From Pseudomonas sp. BN411 (lineage in GTDB: Bacteria > Pseudomonadota > Gammaproteobacteria > Pseudomonadales > Pseudomonadaceae), in NCBI RefSeq assembly GCF_029871235.1, contig NZ_SSOM01000061.1, positions 1-64,000 of the forward strand: a stretch of 64,000 bases of DNA. The letters are read 5' to 3'. This document shows positions 8,268-16,747 of the stretch, piece after piece. How positions within the stretch are numbered: the stretch's first letter is position 1; each line of letters opens with the position of its first letter. The position numbers and the translations under genes were made by a program. The notes under the pieces are model-generated. The model was not told the origin of the DNA, made no database searches, and saw nothing but the letters and a program-made list of their open reading frames with translations.

Positions 8268-8933
8268 TCAGGCGAAATGCTCGCCCTGGTCCAACACGGC
8301 CAGGGCCCATTCCTCCTGCCCTGGCTCCACCAGGGCGGCTACGCGCCAGGTCCTGACGCGGCCGACATCGACGTGGATGAAACCTTTCGACGGATAGAAG
8401 CCCACGCCGCCAGCGCCGATGGCGCGTACCAGCTTGCCCAGCCGCTCGACGCTCACACCGGGAATACGGATGTCGGCGGCCATGCCACGGATGTGCAGGG
8501 AGTGGCGGGCGGCGCCTTCCAGGGTGGCGTTGTGTTGAGGGGTGCGATAGCCGCTGTTGACCAGGATGCGCGTGGGCAGCTTGTTGATGCGCAGCCAGGC
8601 CTGGATCAGGAACAGCAGATCGAGCAGTTTGACGTTGATCTTCACCGTGCTCTTGTACTTCACGTCGCGCAGGATGCGGCAGCCCTGGCGGTAGCCATCG
8701 AGGTCCCAGCCCTTGCCTTTGCGGAAATAGCAGAAGGTGACGACTTCCCCGGATGCCGGGCGTTCCAGGCGCAGGTGCCGATCGCGGTTTAGCAGGCGGG
8801 CGTGAAGGTTGCGGGGTCGCAGGTTTACTTCGATCCGGGTGGCCAGGGCATCGCCTGTGACCAGGGCGGCACCGAGGACAGCGAAGGCCTGGAGTACCTG
8901 GCGCCTGGACAATCCGGGAGTGGAAGCAGCCAT
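8268..8933 (-). CDS. DUF882 / M15-family murein peptidase with Tat-like signal (YcbK-like)
   Basis: A 221-residue exported protein. The N-terminus SRRQVLQAFAVLGAALVTGDALA combines a twin-arginine-type SRRQVL motif with a hydrophobic stretch. The catalytic core carries SGYRTPQHNA, HSLHIRGMAADI and FIHVDVG, supplying the His, Asp and HxD zinc ligands of the peptidase M15_2 group. YcbK (MepK) of E. coli, of the same family, cleaves LD-crosslinks in peptidoglycan, and a periplasmic murein-hydrolase role is likely here. Confidence 0.85.
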   Translation of the reverse strand: MAASTPGLSRRQVLQAFAVLGAALVTGDALATRIEVNLRPRNLHARLLNRDRHLRLERPASGEVVTFCYFRKGKGWDLDGYRQGCRILRDVKYKSTVKINVKLLDLLFLIQAWLRINKLPTRILVNSGYRTPQHNATLEGAARHSLHIRGMAADIRIPGVSVERLGKLVRAIGAGGVGFYPSKGFIHVDVGRVRTWRVAALVEPGQEEWALAVLDQGEHFA

Positions 8934-9003
8934 GGTGACCGCTCGCAGGGAGGACGAGGTTGTCGACTATACACCCGGCCATAAAAGCTGCAGAAGATCT
9001 GCG

Positions 9004-9030
9004 AAAAAGCCCCGCAATTGCGGGGCTTTT
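9004..9030 (-). terminator. Rho-independent terminator
   Basis: GAAAAAGCCCCG-CAATTG-CGGGGCTTTT is symmetric with A and T runs, so it can work in both directions. On the minus strand it lies just after the small lipoprotein gene that ends at 9037. Confidence 0.85.
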
Positions 9031-9036
9031 CGTTAC

Positions 9037-9195
9037 TCAGCGATGGCCTCTCCTGTGTCCATCCCGGTCATCGTGGTCCCGGTGGCCGTCCCAGCCTCCG
9101 CGGTAACGGTCGTGATCGTAGTGATGGATGATGCAGCCGCCGCTGTTGGCGAGTACCACGGCCAGCAGCGCGATTTTCACGACATTGGCAAGCAT
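9037..9195 (-). CDS. Small His/Asp-rich exported (putative lipo)protein
   Basis: A 52-residue gene found by reading the minus strand: ATG at 9195 behind GAGAGG, stop at 9037, immediately followed by a terminator. The N-terminus MLANVVKIALLAVVLANSGGC reads as a signal peptide ending in a lipobox-like SGGC. The mature part is almost only His, Asp, Arg and Gly (IIHHYDHDRYRGGWDGHRDH). It could bind a metal such as Ni or Zn. The lipobox is imperfect, so lipidation is uncertain. Confidence 0.6.
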   Translation of the reverse strand: MLANVVKIALLAVVLANSGGCIIHHYDHDRYRGGWDGHRDHDDRDGHRRGHR

Positions 9196-9274
9196 GGGCG
9201 GTACCTCTCAAGGTACGGGAAACGCATTTCCCATGTCCTTGAGACAGGCAACCGGAGGAAAGGGTCGACTCGAA

Positions 9275-9649
9275 TCAGTCTTCGGGCTTTTCCAGGCGAC
9301 GGGCGATCTGTTCCAGCAGGACCAGGTCCTGCTCGACCAGCCGGCCTTCTGTGGCGGCAAGCGTGAGGCGATCGAGCACCTGGCGTGAGCGTGGGCTGAG
9401 GTTCTGTTCAGGGTCGTAACGACCCTCTTTGGATTCGGCGATCTGCATGACGGGATTGAGCAGGTCGTTGAGCGATACCTCCAGCGCTTTGGCGATGCGC
9501 CTGAGGTCTTCGAACGAGGGCTCGCGGGTATCCCGTTCGTAGTTACCGATCCGGGACTGGGATTCCCACCCGCACTCGTTGGCCAGGGCCTGCTGAGAGA
9601 GTCCTTTCAGCTTTCTGTAGTGCGCAATGCGCGATCCAAGCGTATTCAT
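9275..9649 (-). CDS. XRE-family (Cro/CI HTH) regulator
   Basis: A 124-residue protein with an N-terminal helix-turn-helix (LGSRIAHYRKLKGLSQQALANECG, then SRIGNYERDTREPSFEDLRRIAKAL) and a short C-terminal helical tail without a peptidase motif. It stands alone between the small lipoprotein gene and a chemoreceptor gene. Its target is unknown. Confidence 0.88.
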   Translation of the reverse strand: MNTLGSRIAHYRKLKGLSQQALANECGWESQSRIGNYERDTREPSFEDLRRIAKALEVSLNDLLNPVMQIAESKEGRYDPEQNLSPRSRQVLDRLTLAATEGRLVEQDLVLLEQIARRLEKPED

Positions 9650-10093
9650 GCCGCGAATCTTAATGACGGAATGAATCGTCCTTGGCTCACTTATCGTGTT
9701 TGCCTGATTAGCAAAACGTGATTATCGTAGGCCGCAATCGACGGATTGCCAAGAGCACTCAAGGATGATGAGGAAAACCCGCAAGGGCGGGGGAGGTTCG
9801 CCACCAGGGAAGTGGCCGCCCGGGAGTTCGACCTGCCGAGTGGTGAACGAACCTGGCGCCGGAAGTCGTGATCCGGCGTGGCGTGCCTGTCCGATGACTA
9901 GCAGATGGACCTGGGCTACCGGACCGCCTGGGCGACGATCCGAATACCCCGGGCAGGCAGGATGAAGCCGAATCGGTAGGGTGCGCCGTGCGCACCGGCG
10001 GTTTGACCTGGTGCCGAGGCGGATTCTGGAATCGGTGCGCACAGCGCACCCTACGGGGGGATTACCGCAACTCCACGTTACGTGGATGCTTAC
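9650..10093. other. 444-bp intergenic stretch holding a long inverted repeat
   Basis: No supported gene lies here. The stretch contains the xre promoter region on its left and, on its right, the 21-bp inverted repeat listed separately. The sequence between looks like non-coding GC-rich filler. Confidence 0.5.
9976..10054. repeat. 21-bp inverted repeat (GTAGGGTGCGC type)
   Basis: The left arm 9976-9996 begins GTAGGGTGCGC and the right arm 10034-10054 ends GCGCACCCTAC. 20 of 21 positions are complementary. Repeats of this kind are scattered in Pseudomonas intergenic regions. Here it lies directly downstream of the chemoreceptor gene (minus strand, ends 10094) and may serve as its 3' structure. 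Confidence 0.7.
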
Positions 10094-12058
10094 TCAGGCC
10101 AGTCGGAAGCGATTGACCTCGGTCTGCAATTCGCCTCCCAGCCGGGCGAGGTCGATGCTCGCCGCCGAGGTTTCTTCGGTGGCGGCGGCGGATTGTTCGG
10201 CCACGTCGCGAATGCTGGTGACGCTGCGATTGATTTCCTCGGCCACGGCGCTCTGCTGTTCGGCGGCGGTGGCGATCTGCTGGTTGAGTTGCTGGATGTC
10301 GGACACCGAACTGTTGATGGCCTGCAGCGCAGTACCGGCTTCTTTCGCGGCTTCCACGGTGTGACCGGCCTGGGTGCGGCTGCGGCCCATCATGTCCACC
10401 GCGCCCTGGGCGCCGTCCTGCAAGGTGCTGACCAGCTGTTCTATCTGGGTGGTGGACTCCTGGGTCCGGCGGGCGAGGGCGCGCACTTCGTCGGCCACCA
10501 CGGCGAATCCACGACCGGCTTCCCCGGCCCGCGCCGCTTCGATGGCGGCATTGAGGGCAAGGAGGTTGGTCTGCTCGGCGATGCTCTTGATCACGTCGAG
10601 CACGGTGCCGATGTTGGTGCTGTCGTGCTTGAGCCGCTCGATGGCACCAGCGGATTGCTCGATAGCCTGGGCGAGGTGTTCGATACGTTCGATAGCCTGC
10701 TGGACGACGGCGGTGCCGTGCTGCGCCTGCCGGTCGGCGTGGCCGGCGGAGTCGGCGGCGGACTCGGCATTGCGGGCGACGTCCTGCACGGTGGCTACCA
10801 TTTCGTTCATGGCGGTGGCCACCTGCTCGGTTTCCATCTTTTGCTGGGTCACGCCGGCGCTGGTCTGCTCGGTGACGGCGGACATTTCCTCGGCGGCGGT
10901 AGCCAGTTGCTCGATTCCGCTGCTGAGGCGCCTGAGCAGGCTGCGCAGGCTTTCAGTCATGTCCTGCATGGCCTGCATCAGTTGGCCCAACTCGTCCTTG
11001 CGGTTGCTGTGGATGTCCGAGGTCAGATCGCCCGCCGCGACCTTGCGGGCCTGCTGCACGGCCTGGCGCAGGGGCGTGACGATCAGTTGGGCGATGACGA
11101 AGGCGGACAGCAAGCCCACCGCGAAACCAATGGCGGCCGCGGTGACCAGGATGGTCTTGGCCTTGCGGGCGTCGGCTTCCAGCAGCTGCATCTGGATGTT
11201 GAGTGCGTCGGTCGACGAATCGGAAATGCCGGAAGCGCGGGTGGTCATTTCGGATTCGGAGTCGGCGTGGAGCTGAATGCTCTGGCGCAGGTTGGCGAAC
11301 TCGCTGCGATAGCGCTCGATCTGTTTGCGCGCCGACTCCAGGTCTTCGCGGGCGCTGGGATCGCTGATCCGGCCAGCCAGGTCGCTGGCCCGGCTGTCTA
11401 GAGCGTCGAACAGGGCGTTGAGCTTGTCGGCGTACTGGTCGTCGCCGCGCATGACGAAGTCCTTCTCGTGGCGCCGTGCGGTGAGCATGTCCTTGGCCAT
11501 GCCGGAGGCGTGCGTCGCGCTTTCCAGCGAGCGGATGCTGTTCTCGTCGCCGCTTTGGCGGATCTGCACCAGTGCCGCCTGGGTCAGGTGCTGCTCCAGC
11601 TCGTCGAACTGCTTGAGCGCCTCGCGGGCTGCCTGCTCCATGTTCTGCTGGGCACTGCGCTTGTTCTTCTCCATGTCCGCCAGGCCGGTCAGGTTCTGCT
11701 GATACTGGCCGAGATCGGTCTGGATCTGCTTCATCAGTTCGATGGTCTTGGGGATGGTCATCACCTGCAGGGTGTTGTCGGCGATGCCCTGGATTTCCCC
11801 AATGATCTGCAGCGCATTGCGGATGGCCTGCTCGTCGCTGCGGATGATGAAGTCCTTCTCGTGCTGGCGAACCTGATAGAGCTTGGTGTCGATGTCATTT
11901 ACCCGCAGCAGGATGTCGAAGCGGTGCAGGGCGCCTTCCAGTGCTCGCCAACTGGTCCAGGCCACCAGCAGGGTGATGGCCAGCACCAGGCCGAATCCGG
12001 TGAGCAGCTTCTGACGGACGCTGAGGTCGTTGAAAAAGCCTGTGATGGAGCCGTTCAT
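10094..12058 (-). CDS. Methyl-accepting chemotaxis protein with a helical bimodular sensor
   Basis: An inner-membrane chemoreceptor of 654 residues from ATG 12058 (a TTG at 12097 would add 13). Its order is: TM1 at about 20-40 ([17 protein letters not shown]), a roughly 250-residue all-helical periplasmic part with two similar halves each carrying a HEKDF motif ([14 protein letters not shown] and [14 protein letters not shown]), TM2 ([20 protein letters not shown]), a HAMP domain, and the signalling domain with the hairpin tip [32 protein letters not shown]. The sensor fits the HBM family of McpS, which binds organic acids, but the ligand cannot be read from the sequence. It has no C-terminal CheR pentapeptide. 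Confidence 0.92.
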   Translation of the reverse strand: MNGSITGFFNDLSVRQKLLTGFGLVLAITLLVAWTSWRALEGALHRFDILLRVNDIDTKLYQVRQHEKDFIIRSDEQAIRNALQIIGEIQGIADNTLQVMTIPKTIELMKQIQTDLGQYQQNLTGLADMEKNKRSAQQNMEQAAREALKQFDELEQHLTQAALVQIRQSGDENSIRSLESATHASGMAKDMLTARRHEKDFVMRGDDQYADKLNALFDALDSRASDLAGRISDPSAREDLESARKQIERYRSEFANLRQSIQLHADSESEMTTRASGISDSSTDALNIQMQLLEADARKAKTILVTAAAIGFAVGLLSAFVIAQLIVTPLRQAVQQARKVAAGDLTSDIHSNRKDELGQLMQAMQDMTESLRSLLRRLSSGIEQLATAAEEMSAVTEQTSAGVTQQKMETEQVATAMNEMVATVQDVARNAESAADSAGHADRQAQHGTAVVQQAIERIEHLAQAIEQSAGAIERLKHDSTNIGTVLDVIKSIAEQTNLLALNAAIEAARAGEAGRGFAVVADEVRALARRTQESTTQIEQLVSTLQDGAQGAVDMMGRSRTQAGHTVEAAKEAGTALQAINSSVSDIQQLNQQIATAAEQQSAVAEEINRSVTSIRDVAEQSAAATEETSAASIDLARLGGELQTEVNRFRLA

Positions 12059-12335
12059 GGCAGCAGCCTCGCGTTGAGCAGGCGATAGGGAATGCAACGG
12101 GCAAGGGGAAGTGCGGGGTGGGCGGGGGCGGACATCGTTTGACTTCCTGTCAGGGGGGCGCCATCCAGAACTAATAGCTATGAGCCATCAATCTAGTCGC
12201 CCCATTTCGGTGCTGTCCAGTTGGCGGACGGACGGCCAATTGCCGAAATGGATAGCCACTATCGAGGCAACTGATTTCTACCGCAGAGGCCCCCCTCGTA
12301 GTCTTTACCCCATGCAAAGCGATGGAGGTGAGGCG

Positions 12336-12545
12336 ATGTCCCACGTCGATGTGATGTCTCTGGTAGGTACCGCGGTTCCGGAATCGCTTCGGACCGAAGG
12401 CCACATGGCCTGCTGGTTCGTTGTCGTGGATGGCGTGAAGCGTTCCGGCCCCTTCACCTCCCGCGAAGCAGCTGGCGCCAGCAAGGCGATCTGGCTGCTG
12501 GAACTGGCCCGCCGCCAACGCGGCCCGCACCGCCTGGTCGCCTGA
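12336..12545 (+). CDS. Small conserved Pseudomonas protein
   Basis: A 69-residue protein. ATG 12336 has a strong GGAGGTGAGG ribosome binding site, and an upstream ATG at 12312 would add 8 residues. The core HMACWFVVVDGVKRSGPFTSREAAGASKAIWLLE resembles GYF/DUF-type small proteins seen in many Pseudomonas genomes. The function is unknown. Confidence 0.65.
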   Translation: MSHVDVMSLVGTAVPESLRTEGHMACWFVVVDGVKRSGPFTSREAAGASKAIWLLELARRQRGPHRLVA

Positions 12546-12668
12546 GGCACCCGTTCTCCGCAAATTCTTTTCGGCACCATGCTCCCCTTGGCCCGCCTTT
12601 ATGGCGGGCATTTTGTTTGTGTGCCCGATGTCTTGGGTAAACTGCGGTTTTCTTCGGGAATCCGCATC

Positions 12669-13796
12669 GTGAAGTGGGACATCTTCTGCAACGTCGTCGA
12701 TAACTTTGGCGACATCGGCGTGACCTGGCGCCTGGCTCGCCAGCTGGTGGCCGAGCACGGCCAGGCGGTGCGCCTGTGGGTGGATGAGCCGGCGGTTTTC
12801 GCGCCCCTGTGTCCCCAGGCCGATCCCCAGGCGGAAAGCCAAATCCAGCAAGGCGTGGAGATTCGTCACTGGCGCAAGGAGTGGCCAGCGGTGGAGCCGG
12901 CGGACGTGGTGATCGAGGCCTTTGCCTGCCAACTGCCCGAACCCTACCTGGCGGCCATGGCTGCCAGGGACGACAAGCCCCATTGGCTGAATCTGGAATA
13001 CCTCAGCGCCGAAGACTGGGTGTCCGGCTGCCATGGGCTGCCATCCTTCCAGCCCAACGGCCTGCAGAAGGTGTTCTATTTCCCTGGCTTTGCCGAGGGC
13101 ACCGGCGGTCTGTTGCGCGAAGGCGCCCTGGCGGAGCGTCGCGAGGCCTTCCAGGCCGATCCAGAAGTGCGCCGGGCTTTCCTCGATGAGCTGGGAGTGG
13201 AGCTGGAGACGGGCGCCTTGCTGATTTCCCTCTTCGCCTACGAGAACGCTGCCCTTGCCGGCTGGCTCGATGCCCTGGCGGCAGGCGAGCGGCCGGTGCA
13301 GTTGCTGGTGCCCGTCGGTCGCGTACTGGCGGACCTGGCGAGCTGGCTGGGCGAGGAAAAGCTGAGTGCGGGTGCGAGCTTCCGTCGTGGGAACCTGGCG
13401 ATCCAGGTCCTGCCGTTCGTCAGCCAGGATAATTACGACAGGATTCTCTGGTGCTGCGATTTCAACGCTGTGCGCGGCGAGGATTCCTTCGTTCGTGCCC
13501 AGTGGGCCGGACGGCCGCTGCTCTGGCACATCTACCAGCAGGAGGAGGGCGCCCATTGGGACAAGCTGGAAGCGTTCCTCGCCCTCTACTGCCATGATCT
13601 GTCTCCGGCCGCAGCCGCCGCGCTGACCGAAGGCTGGCGGGCGTGGAATCGTGGCGAAGGCATGGGCACGGCCTGGAATGCCCTGCTGGCGCAGTGGCCC
13701 GAGCTCGTTCTGCATGCCGAGCGCTGGTGCCGGGAGCAGGTGGCCCGCACCGACCTTGCGGCGGGTCTGGTGCAGTTTTGTACAAAGCGGCTATGA
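12669..13796 (+). CDS. earP: EF-P arginine rhamnosyltransferase EarP
   Basis: Transfers rhamnose from dTDP-L-rhamnose to Arg32 of elongation factor P, letting EF-P relieve ribosome stalling at polyproline. The 375-residue protein starts at a GTG at 12669 (reads [26 protein letters not shown]). This region carries the conserved Asp11 and Asp15, and the nucleotide-sugar site [24 protein letters not shown] is intact. It is directly followed by efp, 43 bp downstream, the standard arrangement in Pseudomonas. Confidence 0.95.
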   Translation: MKWDIFCNVVDNFGDIGVTWRLARQLVAEHGQAVRLWVDEPAVFAPLCPQADPQAESQIQQGVEIRHWRKEWPAVEPADVVIEAFACQLPEPYLAAMAARDDKPHWLNLEYLSAEDWVSGCHGLPSFQPNGLQKVFYFPGFAEGTGGLLREGALAERREAFQADPEVRRAFLDELGVELETGALLISLFAYENAALAGWLDALAAGERPVQLLVPVGRVLADLASWLGEEKLSAGASFRRGNLAIQVLPFVSQDNYDRILWCCDFNAVRGEDSFVRAQWAGRPLLWHIYQQEEGAHWDKLEAFLALYCHDLSPAAAAALTEGWRAWNRGEGMGTAWNALLAQWPELVLHAERWCREQVARTDLAAGLVQFCTKRL

Positions 13797-13839
13797 TACG
13801 CGGCCTGTTTTTTGTCACCCATCCACATCGGATATTCGT

Positions 13840-14406
13840 ATGAAAACCGCTCAAGAGTTCCGCGCCGGCCAAGTTGCCAACATCAATGGCGCTCCCTGGG
13901 TCATCCAGAAGGCCGAGTTCAACAAATCCGGCCGCAACAGCGCAGTCGTCAAGATGAAGCTGAAGAACCTGCTGACCGGCGCCGGCACTGAGACTGTGTT
14001 CAAGGCCGACGACAAGCTGGAGCCGATCATCCTTGAACGCAAGGAAGTGACCTACTCCTACTTCGCCGATCCGCTGTACGTGTTCATGGACACCGAGTTC
14101 AACCAGTACGAGATCGAGAAAGCCGACCTGGAAGGCGTCCTGACCTTCATCGAAGACGGCATGACCGACGTCTGCGAAGCCGTGTTCTACAACGATCGCG
14201 TGATCTCGGTTGAACTGCCGACCACCATCGTTCGCCAGATCGCCTACACCGAGCCGTCCGTTCGCGGCGACACCTCCGGCAAGGTCATGAAGACCGCTCG
14301 CCTGAACAACGGTGCTGAGCTGCAAGTATCCGCCTTCTGCGAAATCGGTGACTCCATCGAGATCGACACCCGTACCGGCGAGTACAAGTCCCGCGTCAAG
14401 GCCTAA
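13840..14406 (+). CDS. efp: Translation elongation factor P
   Basis: A 188-residue EF-P with three OB/KOW-type beta domains. The loop that enters the peptidyl-transferase centre reads [10 protein letters not shown], putting Arg at position 32. Arginine rather than lysine here marks the EarP/rhamnose-modified class, matching the adjacent earP. It promotes peptide-bond formation at consecutive prolines. A strong terminator follows at 14424. Confidence 0.98.
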   Translation: MKTAQEFRAGQVANINGAPWVIQKAEFNKSGRNSAVVKMKLKNLLTGAGTETVFKADDKLEPIILERKEVTYSYFADPLYVFMDTEFNQYEIEKADLEGVLTFIEDGMTDVCEAVFYNDRVISVELPTTIVRQIAYTEPSVRGDTSGKVMKTARLNNGAELQVSAFCEIGDSIEIDTRTGEYKSRVKA

Positions 14407-14423
14407 GCCTTACCGTGAGACAA

Positions 14424-14453
14424 GAAAAAGCCCGGCATCTGCCGGGCTTTTTC
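14424..14453 (+). terminator. Rho-independent terminator after efp
   Basis: GAAAAAGCCCGGC / GCCGGGCTTTTTC with a 4-nt loop. It is symmetric, so it may also end the convergent esterase gene at 14467. Confidence 0.9.
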
Positions 14454-14466
14454 GTTTCCGCTTCCC

Positions 14467-15486
14467 TTACTTCAGGTGCTCCTTCAGCGCTTCGCCGGCC
14501 TGCTGCATGGCGGCGCGGGTGCCCGGAACCTTGGCCAGCACGTTGAGCAGGCCAAAGTCGTGGATCATACCGTTGTAGCGCACCGAGGTGACCTCCACGC
14601 CGGCAGCGTCCAGCTTGCGGGCGTAGGCTTCGCCCTCGTCACGCAGCACGTCGAACTCGGCAGTCTGTACCAGTGCCGGCGGCAGGCCCTTCAGCTGCTC
14701 GGTCGAAGCCTGCAGCGGCGAGGCGTAGGTCTCGGCGCGCTGGCGCGGATCGGTGGTGTAGCTGTCCCAGAACCACTTCATCATGTTGCGGGTGAGGAAG
14801 TGGCCGTTCTCGAACTGGTTGTAGGACGCATTGTTGAAGTTGGAGTCGGTTACCGGCCACAGCAGGGCCTGGAAACGGATCTTCGGTGTGCCCTTGTCCT
14901 TGGCCATCAGGCTGACCACCGCGGCCATGTTGCCGCCAACGCTGTTACCGGCCACCGCCAGGCGGTTGCCATCCACGCCGATTTCCTTGCCGTGCTCGGC
15001 CACCCACTTGGTGGCGGCGTAGGCCTGGTTGATGGCGGTCGGGTACTTGGCCTCGGGGGAGGGCGTGTAGTTCACGTAGACCGCCACGGCGCCGGAGTTG
15101 GCTACCAGGTCGCGGATCAGCCGCTCGTGGGTCGGGTAGTCGCCCAGAACCCAGCCGCCGCCGTGGAAGAACATGAAGACGGGCAGGGTGCCTTTCACGC
15201 CAGCAGGGCGAACGATGGTCAGATCGATCTTCTGGCCGTCGGCTTCGATGGTCTTCTGGCTGACGTCGGCCTTCGGCAGTTCCAGCTTCACGCTGGCCTG
15301 GGCGCCGACCAGCACTGCGCGAGCATCCTTCGGGGCAAGGGTTTCCAGCGGCTTGCCACCACCGGCGGCCAGGGCTTCGAGGAAGGCCTGGGTGTTGCGT
15401 TCGACGCCCGGACCGCCTGCAGCGAAAGCCTGGCTCACGGAGAGGGCGAGAAGGCTGCCTGCGACTACGGTGCTGATCGATTTCAT
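14467..15486 (-). CDS. Secreted alpha/beta-hydrolase (HSL-type esterase)
   Basis: A 339-residue exported esterase with signal peptide MKSISTVVAGSLLALSVSQAFAAG. It shows the hormone-sensitive-lipase family features: oxyanion motif HGGGW, nucleophile elbow GNSVGGN, and late Asp (TAEFDVLRDEG) and His (GMIHDFG). It sits beside a MarR/OhrR-type regulator, and the shared intergenic region carries two copies of the element also found before the regulator, so it is probably peroxide- or chemical-responsive. From memory, P. aeruginosa has ohr at this position beside ohrR, and an OhrR-like regulator controlling an esterase is known from Agrobacterium (EstR/EstF1). Confidence 0.88.
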   Translation of the reverse strand: MKSISTVVAGSLLALSVSQAFAAGGPGVERNTQAFLEALAAGGGKPLETLAPKDARAVLVGAQASVKLELPKADVSQKTIEADGQKIDLTIVRPAGVKGTLPVFMFFHGGGWVLGDYPTHERLIRDLVANSGAVAVYVNYTPSPEAKYPTAINQAYAATKWVAEHGKEIGVDGNRLAVAGNSVGGNMAAVVSLMAKDKGTPKIRFQALLWPVTDSNFNNASYNQFENGHFLTRNMMKWFWDSYTTDPRQRAETYASPLQASTEQLKGLPPALVQTAEFDVLRDEGEAYARKLDAAGVEVTSVRYNGMIHDFGLLNVLAKVPGTRAAMQQAGEALKEHLK

Positions 15487-15528
15487 GGCGGGTTTCCTCT
15501 ATCTGTGAATTGATTTGCTGTCTAAAAG

Positions 15529-15543
15529 TTTGCGCGCCAAATA
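15529..15543. promoter_or_regulatory. Putative MarR/OhrR-type operator copy a
   Basis: TTTGCGCGCCAAATA, upstream of the esterase gene. It is the inverted form of the copies at 15573 and 16117, differing at one position. Confidence 0.5.
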
Positions 15544-15572
15544 AGTGCGTGAGGCAGAAGTTATTCGCGATT

Positions 15573-15587
15573 TATTTAGCGCGCAAG
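15573..15587. promoter_or_regulatory. Putative MarR/OhrR-type operator copy b
   Basis: TATTTAGCGCGCAAG lies in the esterase promoter region, facing copy a. It matches the copy before the marR start in 14 of 15 positions. Confidence 0.5.
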
Positions 15588-15640
15588 ATATTTGTTGGAA
15601 ATATTTGGAATAGCGGCGTGAGGATTCTGGAATAAGGCCG

Positions 15641-16087
15641 TCAGACGGCCTTTCCCAGACTGCTGCGCAGGGACACCAGTTCTTCCTTGAGGTCGCCCAA
15701 CTGCTCAATGGTGAGTTCGGTGGCGGCGAATATGCAGGCGGGCACCCGCTTGGCCTTTTCCTGCAAATCCCGACCTGCCTGGGTAAGACGCAGTTCCACC
15801 ACGCGTTCGTCCTTGCTGCTGCGGGTCCGGGTGATCAGCCCTTCGGCTTCCAGGCGCTTGAGCAGGGGAGTGAGGGAGCCGGGGTCGGTGAGCATGCGGT
15901 TGCTGATTTCGCCCACGGTGATGCCGTCGCTTTCCCACAGCACCATCATCGCGAGGTACTGCGGATAGGTCAGGCCAAGCTCCTGGAGCAGGGGCTTGTA
16001 GACCTTGGTCATCATCAGGGAGGTGGAATACAGGGCGAAGCAGAGCTGGTTGTCGAGCATCAGCTCCTTGCAGGGGGGCGTGGACAT
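15641..16087 (-). CDS. MarR-family regulator, OhrR-like
   Basis: A 148-residue winged-helix regulator with the OhrR signature LMLDNQLCFALYSTS (reactive Cys16) and a second Cys118 near the C-terminus (RVPACIFAA), the pattern of two-cysteine OhrR repressors that form a disulfide on reaction with organic hydroperoxides. The DNA-binding wing is SKDERVVELRLT. It lies upstream of the secreted esterase gene on the same strand, and both promoter regions carry the TTTAGCGCGCAA element, arguing for autoregulation and control of the esterase. Confidence 0.88.
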   Translation of the reverse strand: MSTPPCKELMLDNQLCFALYSTSLMMTKVYKPLLQELGLTYPQYLAMMVLWESDGITVGEISNRMLTDPGSLTPLLKRLEAEGLITRTRSSKDERVVELRLTQAGRDLQEKAKRVPACIFAATELTIEQLGDLKEELVSLRSSLGKAV

Positions 16088-16116
16088 CGGAGGTCTCCAG
16101 AGGCAGTTCTGGTGAC

Positions 16117-16132
16117 CAATTTAGCGCGCAAG
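16117..16132. promoter_or_regulatory. Putative MarR/OhrR-type operator copy c
   Basis: CAATTTAGCGCGCAAG lies 30 bp upstream of the marR start codon, as expected for an autoregulatory operator. Confidence 0.5.
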
Positions 16133-16237
16133 CCTTTCGTGGGCAAAATGCATTCTGTCCATCGCCGTCTCGGGCGTTCTTGCATTGCCTCTACCAGGCA
16201 CCACAATTGCCCGATCAACCTCTGCAAGGACTGCATC

Positions 16238-16747
16238 ATGGACAACCTGCAAAACCCCTATCAGGCGCCCCAGGCGGAGCTCACGATCAACAGCGCCGCC
16301 CAGCCCCTGCTCGCGTCACGCTGGACCCGCTTTGGCGCGGCCTTGATCGACGGCCTCATCATGAGCCTGGCGACGGTACCAGTGGCTTACTTCTCTGGTG
16401 CCTTCGCCGCCGCCCAGCAGGGCATTGAGCCTAGCCTGGGCCAGCAGTTGCTGAGTCTGGTGGTGGGTGTAGCGGTGTTCCTGCTGGTCAACGGTCACTT
16501 CCTCAAGAACTTCGGCCAGACGCTCGGCAAACGCCTGCTGAAGATCGCCATCGTCAACCTCGACGGCCAGGTGCCGGAGCTGGGCGGCCTGTTGCTCAAG
16601 CGCTACCTGGTCTGGTGGTTGCTGGCGTACATCCCGATGATCGGTGCGCTGCTGGTGATGGTGGACTATCTGTTCATCTTCCGCGCCGACCGCCGCTGCC
16701 TGCATGACTTGCTGGCAGGCACCCGCGTGGTCCAGCTGCCTCGCTGA
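16238..16747 (+). CDS. RDD-family membrane protein
   Basis: A 169-residue inner-membrane protein. The ATG at 16238 behind AAGGA gives NLQNPYQAPQAEL, a common cytoplasmic lead of RDD proteins. The family Arg/Asp pair is visible (SRWTRFGAALIDGLIM), followed by three to four hydrophobic helices and the conserved GKRLLKIAIVN and RRCLHDLLAGTRVV segments. The function of the family is poorly known and may involve ion or small-molecule transport. It is convergent with the LysR gene, stop codon to stop codon. Confidence 0.85.
   Translation: MDNLQNPYQAPQAELTINSAAQPLLASRWTRFGAALIDGLIMSLATVPVAYFSGAFAAAQQGIEPSLGQQLLSLVVGVAVFLLVNGHFLKNFGQTLGKRLLKIAIVNLDGQVPELGGLLLKRYLVWWLLAYIPMIGALLVMVDYLFIFRADRRCLHDLLAGTRVVQLPR

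Noticed and set aside
10082-11401. 439-codon plus-strand frame
   Set aside because: Antisense to the chemoreceptor gene. The low-complexity Gly/Leu/His content has no domain, while the minus strand gives a canonical MCP.
12171-13715. 514-codon minus-strand frame
   Set aside because: Antisense of earP and the small gene before it. No domains are seen.
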